Position numbers and translations under genes: made by a program. A DNA stretch of 64,000 nt, taken from F23-B02 sp963625655 (lineage in GTDB: Bacteria; Bacillota; Clostridia; Oscillospirales; Oscillospiraceae). The stretch spans positions 1 to 64,000 of the forward strand of contig CAVFTS010000003.1 in assembly GCA_963625655.1 (NCBI GenBank). Reading direction: 5' to 3'. Positions 41,801 through 48,289 of the stretch are shown in pieces. The notes below the pieces were generated by a model, which saw only the letters and a program-made list of their open reading frames with translations, was not told the DNA's origin and searched no databases. Numbering within the stretch: the first letter of the stretch is position 1; the number at the start of each line of letters is the position of its first letter.

Positions 41801-42873
41801 ATGAGCTGCACAGTCTCATGGAAAGCGGCGAGCTGTGCTACATCATTTATACGGGTGCCGTGAAGGATGCGACGATGGGCGACTACATCTCCCTGCACCG
41901 CCGCGCGATGCAGCTCGGCATCCCCTGCCTGACCTCGCTTGACACGGCGAATGCTCTCGCACAGATGATGGAGAGCCGCTACAGCCAGAGCAGCACCGAG
42001 CTTGTCGATATAAACGCCATGCGCAAGTGGCGCCGCCGCATAGGCTTCACGAAAATGCACAGCTGCGGCAACGATTATATCTTCATCGAAAACTTTGACA
42101 ACAGCATAAGCTGTCCCGAATCGCTGTGCGTAAGCCTCTGCCAGCCGCACTACGGCATAGGCGGCGACGGCATAGTGCTCATTGAAAGCTCAAGCGTGGC
42201 GGACGTGAAAATGCGCTCGTTCAACCGTGACGGCTCTGAGGGCAAGATGGCCGGAAACAACATCCGCTGCGTAGGCAAATACATGTATGACGAGGGCTAT
42301 ATCCGCAGAGAATATATCAGCGTCGAAACATGCAGCGGCATACACCGTCTGCGTTTGTTCATACGGGACGGCAAGGTGAGCTCCGTACTTGTCGATATGG
42401 GCAGAGCGGAGCTGCGTGCCGAAAAGATACCGGCGGTATGCAGCAGTGAAAAAATGATAAACTATCCGCTCACCGTCGGCGGAAGGGAATACCTCGTAAG
42501 CTGCGTGGCAGTCGGAAATCCCCACTGCGTGGTGTTCTGCGATGCGATAGACGCACTTGAGCTCGAAAAAATAGGCCCTATGTTTGAGTACTCCCCCGCC
42601 TTCCCCGAGAGAATCAACACGGAGTTCGTGCGTGTTGTGAACAAGAACACGCTGCGTATGCGTGTGTGGGAGCGGGGCAGCGGCGAAACGCTTGCCTGCG
42701 GCACCGGCGCTTGTGCGGCGGTCATAGCAGCCTGCGAGGCAGGCTGCTGCGACAAGGGCAGTGACGTTACCGTAAGTCTGCTCGGCGGAGAAATGACCGT
42801 AAACTACACCGACGGCGGAGTGAGCCTGCTCGGTGACGCTACCGAGGTCTACCGCGGCAGCTTTGAATACTGA
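38842..42873 (+). CDS. carB: Carbamoyl-phosphate synthase large subunit fused to a diaminopimelate-epimerase-like domain
   Basis: One uninterrupted frame of 1343 aa. Residues 1-1059 are a full CarB: two ATP-grasp synthetase halves ([19 protein letters not shown] and the second-half [19 protein letters not shown]), [34 protein letters not shown], and a C-terminal MGS allosteric domain (about 940-1059). It would make carbamoyl phosphate with CarA. From Met 1060 (42019) a complete DapF-like fold follows: [61 protein letters not shown] and [18 protein letters not shown]. In E. coli DapF both catalytic residues are Cys; here the first is Ala 1137, while the second, Cys 1286, is kept. No ribosome-binding site stands before the internal ATG, so a true fusion is likely. 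Confidence 0.9.
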   Translation: [1343 protein letters not shown]

Positions 42874-42882
42874 AAACAACGT

Positions 42883-42924
42883 GAAAAAATACCGCTGCGA
42901 TCGTATGATCACAGCGGTATTTTC
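42883..42924 (+). terminator. Terminator of the arginine operon
   Basis: GAAAAAATACCGCTG pairs with CAGCGGTATTTTC across a loop containing a small inner hairpin. A T-run follows, 10 bases after the carB-dapF stop. Confidence 0.85.
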
Positions 42925-43006
42925 AGACTGTCAAAGAACTATGTAAAAGCAAACGCAACAGGTAAAATTCAATACGCAGCAGGGGGAGCGTGAGGGGGTA
43001 GCGAAG
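42920..43006. repeat. Short interspersed repeat, copy 1
   Basis: About 85 bases starting in the T-run of the arginine-operon terminator and including GTAAAAGCAAACGCAACAGG and AATACGCAGCAG. It reappears with few changes at 59724-59808, again right after a terminator. Confidence 0.75.
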
Positions 43007-43184
43007 TTTTTCGTGAAGCAACGCTTCACAAAAAACGTAGCGTGTTTTGAAGCGTGCAAAAAAGTCACATTGAGTTTTGCGATAGCGACGGGCATATTCT
43101 TAAGGAAATGAACGGATACGGTAAAAAGATTGACGGCGGCGGGGCAACATGATAAATTGGATAAAAGCCCGAAAGGAGAAAAAT

Positions 43185-43382
43185 ATGGCTCGAAAAACTT
43201 TTACAAGCACCGAAGTAAAAAACCGTTGGAAGAAAGCGAATTACAAAATCTATCAGCTAAATCTCCGTTACGACACAGACGCAGATCTGATAGCATACGT
43301 TGAATCGCACAAGGAGAAGGACGGCACAACGGAGATCTTCCGAGCGGGCATTGCAGATGCTGGTCGACAGCGAGAAAACTGA
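43185..43382 (+). pseudogene. Frameshifted small DNA-binding (ribbon-helix-helix-like) gene, left copy
   Basis: An AGGAGAAA site precedes ATG 43185. The protein (MARKTFTSTEVKNRWKKANY, then LNLRYDTDADLIAYVESHKEKDG) has the size and layout of small Arc/CopG-like proteins of mobile elements. Compared with the partial copy in inverted orientation at 43732-43893, it has one extra G at the run in GAGCGGGCATT. This changes the end FRAALQMLVDSEKTED into FRAGIADAGRQREN. I therefore call it a pseudogene, though the shifted product differs only in its last residues. Confidence 0.6.
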
Positions 43383-43424
43383 GGATTGAAATGAAAAGAG
43401 GCAGAGTTATTCTCCGTCTCTTTT
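43263..43424 (+). repeat. Long inverted repeat, left arm
   Basis: About 162 bases, the 3' half of the small RHH-like gene and its terminator-like end, recur as reverse complement at 43732-43893 with about 90 percent identity by eye. The arms flank the left att/tRNA remnant. Confidence 0.8.
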
Positions 43425-43440
43425 GCCATATGAGTGCTGT

Positions 43441-43663
43441 AATAGAACAAGATTTTATCGATTTTTATGCTATTTCTCCAATTTTTGTAATGAAGTGAAT
43501 TCAATTGAAAAGTTATAGAAAACGCAAAAAAGTACCGAAATCAAGCTGTTTTAGCCTAATTTCGGTACTTTTCTTTGGTGGAGATAAGCGGGATCGAACC
43601 GCTGAAGGCATCGGTCACGGGGTGACCGGCCACAGCGGAGACCGCTGACCTCTTGAATGCCAT
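43441..43663. repeat. Left att region: tRNA-Ala 3' remnant with downstream terminator
   Basis: Bases 43441-43605 repeat 49742-49905 (direct repeat, few mismatches). They include the terminator and the 3' end of tRNA-Ala from its encoded CCA (43576). The tRNA match then breaks for 43 bases (43606-43648) and resumes as CCTCTTGAATGCCAT to 43663, where it ends inside the anticodon arm. The inserted stretch ends in the same ACCGCTGA that precedes it and contains the palindrome CGGTCAC-GG-GTGACCG. It marks the far end of an element integrated at tRNA-Ala. Confidence 0.82.
43527..43572. terminator. tRNA-Ala-type terminator, left copy
   Basis: AAAAGTACCGAAAT pairs with ATTTCGGTACTTTT. The right copy at 49827-49873 has a T-A pair in place of this C-G pair, a compensatory change. 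Confidence 0.82.
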
Positions 43664-43731
43664 ACAAAAGAAAACCCTTTATTCTCAATGCTTTGCGGGA
43701 TTTTGTGAGCAACGTGTAAGTAATAGAATTC

Positions 43732-43893
43732 AAAAAGAGACGGAGAATAGCTCCGCCTCTTTTCCTTTCAATCTTCGGTTTTCTCGCTGTCAACGAGCAT
43801 CTGCAATGCCGCTCGGAAGATCTCCGTTGTGCCGTCCCTCTCCTTGTGCGCTTCAACGTATGCTATCAGATCTGCGTCCGTGTCGTAACGGAG
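43732..43893 (-). repeat. Long inverted repeat, right arm (RHH-like gene fragment)
   Basis: Reverse complement of 43263-43424. In this copy the frame is unshifted and ends LQMLVDSEKTED, but the 5' half of the gene is absent; it abuts the 3' end of the gene at 43897. Confidence 0.8.
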
Positions 43894-43896
43894 GGA

Positions 43897-44091
43897 TTAG
43901 GTATCCCTTAAAAAGGTTTCAATTGCTTCAAGCAAGACGCTTGCTTGTGATATGCCTTGCTCCCGGCACTTAGTCTTAAAGGCCGTTACTGTATCCCGTG
44001 GCAGCTCGGCTTGCACCTTACAGTAAACCCGATCATTATATCGGCGTTTTACTTCCGTGCTTGTGGTGGTCTTTCTCGGCGTGGTGTTCAA
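43897..44091 (-). CDS. Small ribbon-helix-helix-like DNA-binding protein
   Basis: A 64-aa protein (TSTEVKRRYNDRVYCKVQAE, then LPRDTVTAFKTKCREQGISQ and a helix ending LLEAIETFLRDT) with the strand-helix-helix layout of Arc/CopG repressors found on phages and plasmids. It shares the TSTEVK start motif with the pseudogene at 43185 but is otherwise different. The only visible start is TTG at 44091, directly after AAGGAG with no spacer, so the start is uncertain. It follows the 48-aa gene in the same direction. Confidence 0.6.
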   Translation of the reverse strand: MNTTPRKTTTSTEVKRRYNDRVYCKVQAELPRDTVTAFKTKCREQGISQASVLLEAIETFLRDT

Positions 44092-44128
44092 CTCCTTTTT
44101 GGTGGGGCGGTTGCCCGCCCCACGTTTG

Positions 44129-44275
44129 TTAGTCCTCTAAAGTCTTTTGCAGATTGTCAAGAACCTTCTCCATCTTTGCGGCTCGCTTCGCCTCGTCCGT
44201 CTCCGATGCGATTTCGCGCAGAGCGTCAAGAACAAAGCGGATAAACGCTTTAAACTGGCTGTCGGTCTGTCCCAT
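44129..44275 (-). CDS. Small phage-type protein of unknown function
   Basis: A 48-aa frame, MGQTDSQFKAFIRFVLDALR followed by a charged helix KRAAKMEKVLDNLQKTLED. The ATG has AAAGGAG 8 bases upstream, and coding bias resembles its neighbours. Predicted wholly helical. It lies ahead of the RHH gene with a stable GTGGGGCGG/CCGCCCCAC hairpin in between. No family recognised. Confidence 0.6.
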   Translation of the reverse strand: MGQTDSQFKAFIRFVLDALREIASETDEAKRAAKMEKVLDNLQKTLED

Positions 44276-44483
44276 TCTGTACAACTCCTTTCCGGGCGTC
44301 TCGCCCTGTGTGGCTATATATTCTCATACTCGATGCAGTATGTCAAGCCCTCAAAGCAACATTTGTATGGCTGCACAAAAGCACAGTAGCAAAACTGTGC
44401 AAGATGCACACGAAGATTGAGCTTGAAGTCGGCGATCCGTCCACCGGGAGCAGAAAATCGTCTGTTTTGTAAAGTATTTTTAC

Positions 44484-44512
44484 TTGACATTCTTGATAAG
44501 ATGGGCATAACA
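44484..44512 (+). promoter_or_regulatory. Possible promoter for the terminase-like gene
   Basis: TTGACA (44484-44489), 17 bases, ATAACA (44507-44512); the -10 is weak. Confidence 0.4.
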
Positions 44513-44547
44513 AAACCGATACCAAAAGCGGAAGGAGGAAAAATTAC

Positions 44548-45003
44548 ATGGAAGGCAGTAAAAAACGCTCAGTAAAAGCTCTCGAAGAGCGCATTGAAGA
44601 GTACTTTGCGAATTGTGAAGAACAGAATATTCTTCCTCTTAAACCAGATTTATTACTCTATATAGACTTATCTAAAGAACAGTATTCTTTATACTCTACT
44701 CCTCCTAATATAGATAATACTAAGTATAGATATGATATAGATTATAGGAGAAATATAGAGAATAGAAGTAGACTATATAGGGCGCTAAAAAAAGCTGATT
44801 TGCGCATGGAGGCAGCCATCAGCCGACAAGCTGTGACGAGCAATAAACCGACAGGGGCAATCTTCCTGTTAAAACAGGAGGACTACGGCGGATACAGCGA
44901 CCGCCAGGATTATGCACTCAAAGGCGGCGACGTACCAATTACGATTCAACTAAAAACGTCCGCCGGGGACGACTACAGCGCTCCTACGAAGATGGATAAA
45001 TAG
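44548..45003 (+). CDS. Terminase small-subunit-like phage protein
   Basis: A 151-aa protein with an N-terminal helical DNA-binding region (KKRSVKALEERIEEYFANCE, PLKPDLLLYIDLSKEQYSLY) and a C-terminal part TGAIFLLKQEDYGGYSDRQD, a phrase typical of small terminase/DNA-packaging proteins of gut siphoviruses. The middle (DNTKYRYDIDYRRNIENR) is unusually A+T-rich compared with its neighbours. GGAGGAAAAA precedes the ATG. Position upstream of a large-terminase fragment supports the call. Confidence 0.7.
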   Translation: MEGSKKRSVKALEERIEEYFANCEEQNILPLKPDLLLYIDLSKEQYSLYSTPPNIDNTKYRYDIDYRRNIENRSRLYRALKKADLRMEAAISRQAVTSNKPTGAIFLLKQEDYGGYSDRQDYALKGGDVPITIQLKTSAGDDYSAPTKMDK

Positions 45004-45382
45004 TCATGGTTCCTGTCCACCGGGGATAGAATTCAGGCATTTTGCCTGAGTGAATATTATGCATAAACGAAAAACCTTGATTTATCAATGGGTTCAGCGT
45101 TTCGGATATTGCACATAATTGTTATTTTGTTTAATAACTCATGGTTTCGATGCAAAGCTGATGCATGATTATCCACTTCGAGAAGTTACAGCAAGAGACG
45201 TAGAAACTGTATCATTGCCGCCTCCGGTGGTGGGGAGAGAGCCGCCGTCACGAGGATGATGATGTGTACCATCCACTACCGATTCCTATGTAGGGGGAGG
45301 GGGGGTGCTACAAAACAGACGGTGGTGTTCAGATAAGCCTATAGGGATATATACACAAGCGTAGTAAACCAACTGTAGAGAT
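45004..45382. other. Non-coding prophage sequence without recognised features
   Basis: I find no credible ORF here. The stretch has low G+C at first, then G-runs (GGGGGAGGGGGGG near 45294). Confidence 0.5.
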
Positions 45383-45456
45383 AGGGGTGTAGTACAAGGG
45401 TAGTACAGAGGACTTTGACTCCTGTGATGTAGGTTCGAGTCCTGCCACTCCTGCCA
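45383..45456 (+). tRNA. Phage-type tRNA-Gln (anticodon TTG)
   Basis: Seventy-four bases fold into a cloverleaf: acceptor AGGGGTG/CACTCCT, discriminator G and encoded CCA; D-stem GTAC/GTAC; anticodon loop CTTTGAC on a stem with one terminal mismatch; T-stem GTAGG/CCTGC with loop TTCGAGT. It lies between the small and large terminase genes, an arrangement seen in phages. The D-loop lacks some usual residues, so it may be divergent but looks functional. Confidence 0.75.
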
Positions 45457-45661
45457 TAAGAGGACACCCACCTACAAATATGGGGGGTGGGTAAAGAGAA
45501 CGGGGTGAGGGAAAAATTTCAAAGCCTCGGAAAAGTTTAGTGGGGGAAGCGACCGTGCAAGGCGGGGTCAAAGTAATTCAAAGCCACGCAAACTCACAGA
45601 GCGGATAAAGTTTGGGGGTGCGGTGACGTAAGGAAGCGGAAGCCGCACCCTTGAAGAAGGG

Positions 45662-46177
45662 GTGGTGAGAAAGACGGGGAAAGCGAGTAAAGCGAAGCAA
45701 GCGGCGAGAGCGAGGAACACGGCGGTAGACCTTGGGCAGTTAAACGAGAAGCAAGAGCGGTTTCTACGAAGCGAGAAATTGTATTGTGCGTTTGGCGGAG
45801 CGAGGGGTGGTGGCAAGAGCCATGCGGTACGGATAGATTCGGTGTATGGTGCGTTGACTAATGGTGGCATCAAGATACTGATAGTGAGGCGGCGGTACAC
45901 GGATTTGCAAGGCAACTATGTAGAGCCATTCAAGAAACTGATACCGAGTACGCTTGCGGAGTACAATTCGCAGACGCACACATACTACTTCATCAACGGT
46001 TCGACGATAAAACTTGGACACTTCAACAGTTACGGACAAGCATCGGAAGAGTATCAGGGACAGGAATATGACTGGATATACATGGACGAAGCTATCACCG
46101 CCTGTTCGCTTGCGATGCATATCAGCTCTTGCGTTGCGATATTGAATAAAAGCCGCTTGCTGATGGTGCGCAGATAA
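45662..46177 (+). pseudogene. Truncated large terminase subunit
   Basis: The 5' third of a terminase large subunit. It contains the Walker A motif FGGARGGGKS, the adaptor segment LIVRRRYTDLQGNY, YYFINGSTIKLGHF and Walker B YDWIYMDEA. After the DEA triad the homology stops at about 46098 and the reading frame ends shortly after in sequence that is antisense to an opposite-strand frame. The C-terminal ATPase part and the nuclease domain are missing, so packaging cannot occur. The start is GTG at 45662 or 45665. Confidence 0.78.
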
Positions 46178-46437
46178 GTGAATGTGCTATCCACTCTATC
46201 GCTTACGACCTTTGTGTTTCTGTCGTCAGCCGTGATGTTGCCCGTTGTATTCGTTGATGCCCATTCGTACAGCTTGCCGCCGCAGAACGTATACACCTTG
46301 TTGTTAGCTCCGACAGCTCGGCACGTCTCGTCACACCCCACGTTGCGGTTGACTGCATTCAGATAAAACGCAGTTGTCAGTCTCCCGTCCGCAAGCGTAG
46401 ACAGCGAATAGTATACCGAGTACGTTTCCGTGGGTTT
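46099..46437 (-). pseudogene. Fragment of an unidentified phage gene in opposite orientation
   Basis: A minus-strand frame without start or proper end reads FKPTETYSVYYSLSTLADGR, then AFYLNAVNRNVGCDETCRAVG and TFTYLRTISKRLLFNIATQE. Composition and continuity look like coding sequence. It is squeezed between the truncated terminase and the next phage ORF, both on the plus strand, so an inversion or deletion has scrambled the region. Confidence 0.4.
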
Positions 46438-46494
46438 GAATACAAGCAGTCTTTCGGACTTGAGGATTCGTACAAGCTCGATCTTGAGGACATT

Positions 46495-47739
46495 GTGTAT
46501 GACGGACTTCTCGGCGGCTTTGTCGGACTTCTCGGCGGCGGCGCAAATCTTGTGCAGAACAAGCTTGCACAGAGACCGAGCGAACAGAAGGCGAGAGACT
46601 TAGTACATGGACGTGCGGAGCTGTTGCAGCAGGCGCTTGCGGCACAAGCGGCATACAACTCCACGAGCAACGTTGCGGATGTTCGGACTCTGTTTGCGCA
46701 AGCAACGGAAGGTACAAAGGCGGGCATCACGCTTGCGTTTAACAGCCTCCGACAGACAGGCGGGGTTGACACGAGCGAATCGGCGGTGACTGCGGCGGTC
46801 AGAGAAGCAACCGAGAACGGCAAGACCGCACCCACGGTTCAGCAAACCGAAGCACAGCCAACTGCACAAGAGATCGCACAAGCAGAGGCTACGATACAAG
46901 CCAGCGAAAAGGCAATAGCGCAAGCGGAAGCCGCAAATACGGCAAGATCACAATTGAATATTGACAACACCGCAATCCGCAATTATACTGAAAATATAAA
47001 CGATGACGTTCAAGGAGGTTTGCTCAATGACGGCAACAGAGTGGATAGAGGACTGGTTAACGATGTTTCCGAGCGACTTGACATTGGTGGAGAACGCACG
47101 GAAAATGGGCGAGTCGGACGAGGAAATCAAGTACTTTCTCGAAGGAATTTAACGCAAAGCGTTAAGGACGCATTGAAAGACAGCGGTGTTGTCGCAGCGG
47201 AGTTAGTAGATTACTCTGCCGACGGTGCCGCTTTTTCTGATGCTCTTGCATCGGCGAGAGAGGCAGACGTGCGAAACGGTTGGGCGGTCACACCTCAAAG
47301 TGCGGATAAACTGCAAGGAAAGCAACTGTTTGCCGATGCAAACGGCACGATTGGTTTTGCAATAACGCCCGACGGAGACATTGAAGCGGTTTTTAAAAAC
47401 AGGGCTTTGAACAAAACAGCTCACGCAATGGACGGCGTTATGCCGCAAGCTATAGCAGCAGGCGGTGTAAAGTTAGACTGCTACGGCGAAAAGCTGGTTA
47501 ATACCTATGAGCGGTACGGCTTTACTCCCGTTGCCCGTGTTGAGTTTAACCCCAAACATGCAATTTCCTTTAGAGTCATTGTCTTTCTCCTTTCTTGCAT
47601 CGAGCAAATCCAAAGCCATAACGGCGCCGTCGACCTTATCGAGGAATTTTTCCTGAAGCTCAGGCGGCAGCTTAGAGATTTTCTCGCACATTGCTTTTTC
47701 TTTCTCGCTCACGCTTTCACCTCCTTGATACACAGATGA
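46495..47739 (+). pseudogene. Fragment of a large phage polyvalent/minor head protein
   Basis: The frame is open well upstream of the ATG (FEYKQSFGLEDSYKLDLEDI), so the real N-terminus is missing. The body has an Ala/Glu-rich helical part (LLQQALAAQAAYNSTS, EAQPTAQEIAQAEATIQASE) and a C-terminal domain TIGFAITPDGDIEAVFKNRA leading to LVNTYERYGFTPVARVEFNP. That pattern is characteristic of GNAT-like tails of phage polyvalent proteins. Homology ends near 47565. The last about 55 residues are antisense to the convergent gene at 47473-47712 and are not real protein sequence. Confidence 0.6.
47473..47712 (-). CDS. Small phage-type protein, probably truncated at its 3' end
   Basis: GTG at 47712 follows a perfect AAGGAGG. 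The first about 50 residues, SEKEKAMCEKISKLPPELQE then KFLDKVDGAVMALDLLDARKE, match a small helical protein widespread in gut phages next to repressor genes. The remaining residues (GNCMFGVKLNTGNGSKAV) are read from the antisense of the polyvalent-protein fragment, so a deletion near 47565 has replaced the original end. Divergently transcribed from the repressor gene. Confidence 0.62.
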   Translation of the reverse strand: MSEKEKAMCEKISKLPPELQEKFLDKVDGAVMALDLLDARKEKDNDSKGNCMFGVKLNTGNGSKAVPLIGINQLFAVAV

Positions 47740-47758
47740 TGTGTTTCGCAAAACACAT
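47739..47758. promoter_or_regulatory. Candidate phage operator
   Basis: A perfect inverted repeat, ATGTGTTT-CGCA-AAACACAT, lies just downstream of the leftward promoter, between the divergent phage genes. Confidence 0.5.
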
Positions 47759-47769
47759 TAACTACGCTC

Positions 47770-47798
47770 AATATAGCATACTAAATGTGCTTTGTCAA
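47770..47798 (-). promoter_or_regulatory. Leftward promoter of the phage switch
   Basis: On the minus strand TTGACA, 17 bases, TATATT. Drives the small gene at 47712. Confidence 0.75.
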
Positions 47799-47807
47799 CA
47801 CCTTTTT

Positions 47808-47822
47808 GCGCATTTAATGCGC
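47808..47822. promoter_or_regulatory. Candidate repressor operator
   Basis: The perfect 7-1-7 palindrome GCGCATT-T-AATGCGC sits between the two divergent promoters and is a natural binding site for the HTH protein encoded at 47881. Confidence 0.5.
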
Positions 47823-47830
47823 TTTTCTTC

Positions 47831-47859
47831 TTGACGATTAACGACACCTGTGTTATTGT
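47831..47859 (+). promoter_or_regulatory. Rightward promoter of the repressor gene
   Basis: TTGACG (47831-47836), 17 bases, TATTGT (47854-47859), 21 bases before the start codon. Confidence 0.65.
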
Positions 47860-47880
47860 GTTTGCGAAAGGAGGGATACC

Positions 47881-48261
47881 ATGAAAGAACGTATAAAATT
47901 CGTTCGGACATCGATAGGCAAAAACCAAACCGACTTTGGGAATATGTTTAAAGTTTCTAAGTCCGCAGTACAGAAATGGGAATCAGGAGAGAATGCCCCG
48001 ACTGATGCCATCATTGAACTTATGACGCAGAAAACAGGTGTCAACGAATTGTGGCTACGCACAGGTGTCGGCGAAGCGTTCTCAGCACCTTCCCGTGAAG
48101 AGGAGATGACAAAGCTTTTCAAAAGTCTAATGTCGGATCGCCCCGAAGCGTTCCGCACTCGTGCGATAACCGCACTCTTGCGGTTCTCGTCCGACTCTCC
48201 CGAATGGGAACTGCTTGAGAACATCTACAACAGCATAAAAGAAGAAGCGCCCGACCTTTGA
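47881..48261 (+). CDS. Phage repressor-like HTH protein (Cro/CI, XRE family)
   Basis: A 126-aa protein. Residues about 1-65 form the XRE helix-turn-helix (MKERIKFVRTSIGKNQTDFG, VSKSAVQKWESGENAPTDA) with the usual GVNELWLRTGVG end. The C-terminal half is helical (MTKLFKSLMSDRPEAFRTRA) and lacks a LexA-type peptidase. GAAAGGAGG precedes the ATG. Divergent promoters and palindromes upstream complete a typical lysogeny switch, which appears intact although the structural genes are lost. Confidence 0.85.
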   Translation: MKERIKFVRTSIGKNQTDFGNMFKVSKSAVQKWESGENAPTDAIIELMTQKTGVNELWLRTGVGEAFSAPSREEEMTKLFKSLMSDRPEAFRTRAITALLRFSSDSPEWELLENIYNSIKEEAPDL

Positions 48262-48282
48262 CGGTCAGGCGCTCCTCTTTTT
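48246..48282 (+). terminator. Rho-independent terminator
   Basis: AGCGCC-C-GACC pairs with GGTC-A-GGCGCT, followed by a T-rich run. It begins inside the last codons of the repressor gene. Confidence 0.8.
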
Positions 48283-48289
48283 CCATGCC

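Noticed and set aside
43263..43893. CRISPR or IS element
   Set aside because: There are only two inverted arms with gene content, no spacer array and no transposase; no CRISPR array was seen anywhere in the window.
45294..45307. G-run (GGGGGAGGGGGGG) as a quadruplex or origin element
   Set aside because: Only two G-runs of sufficient length; no further structure supports it.
45286..45571. Minus-strand ORFs near the phage tRNA-Gln
   Set aside because: Antisense readings of the tRNA (GLEPTSQ-type phrase).
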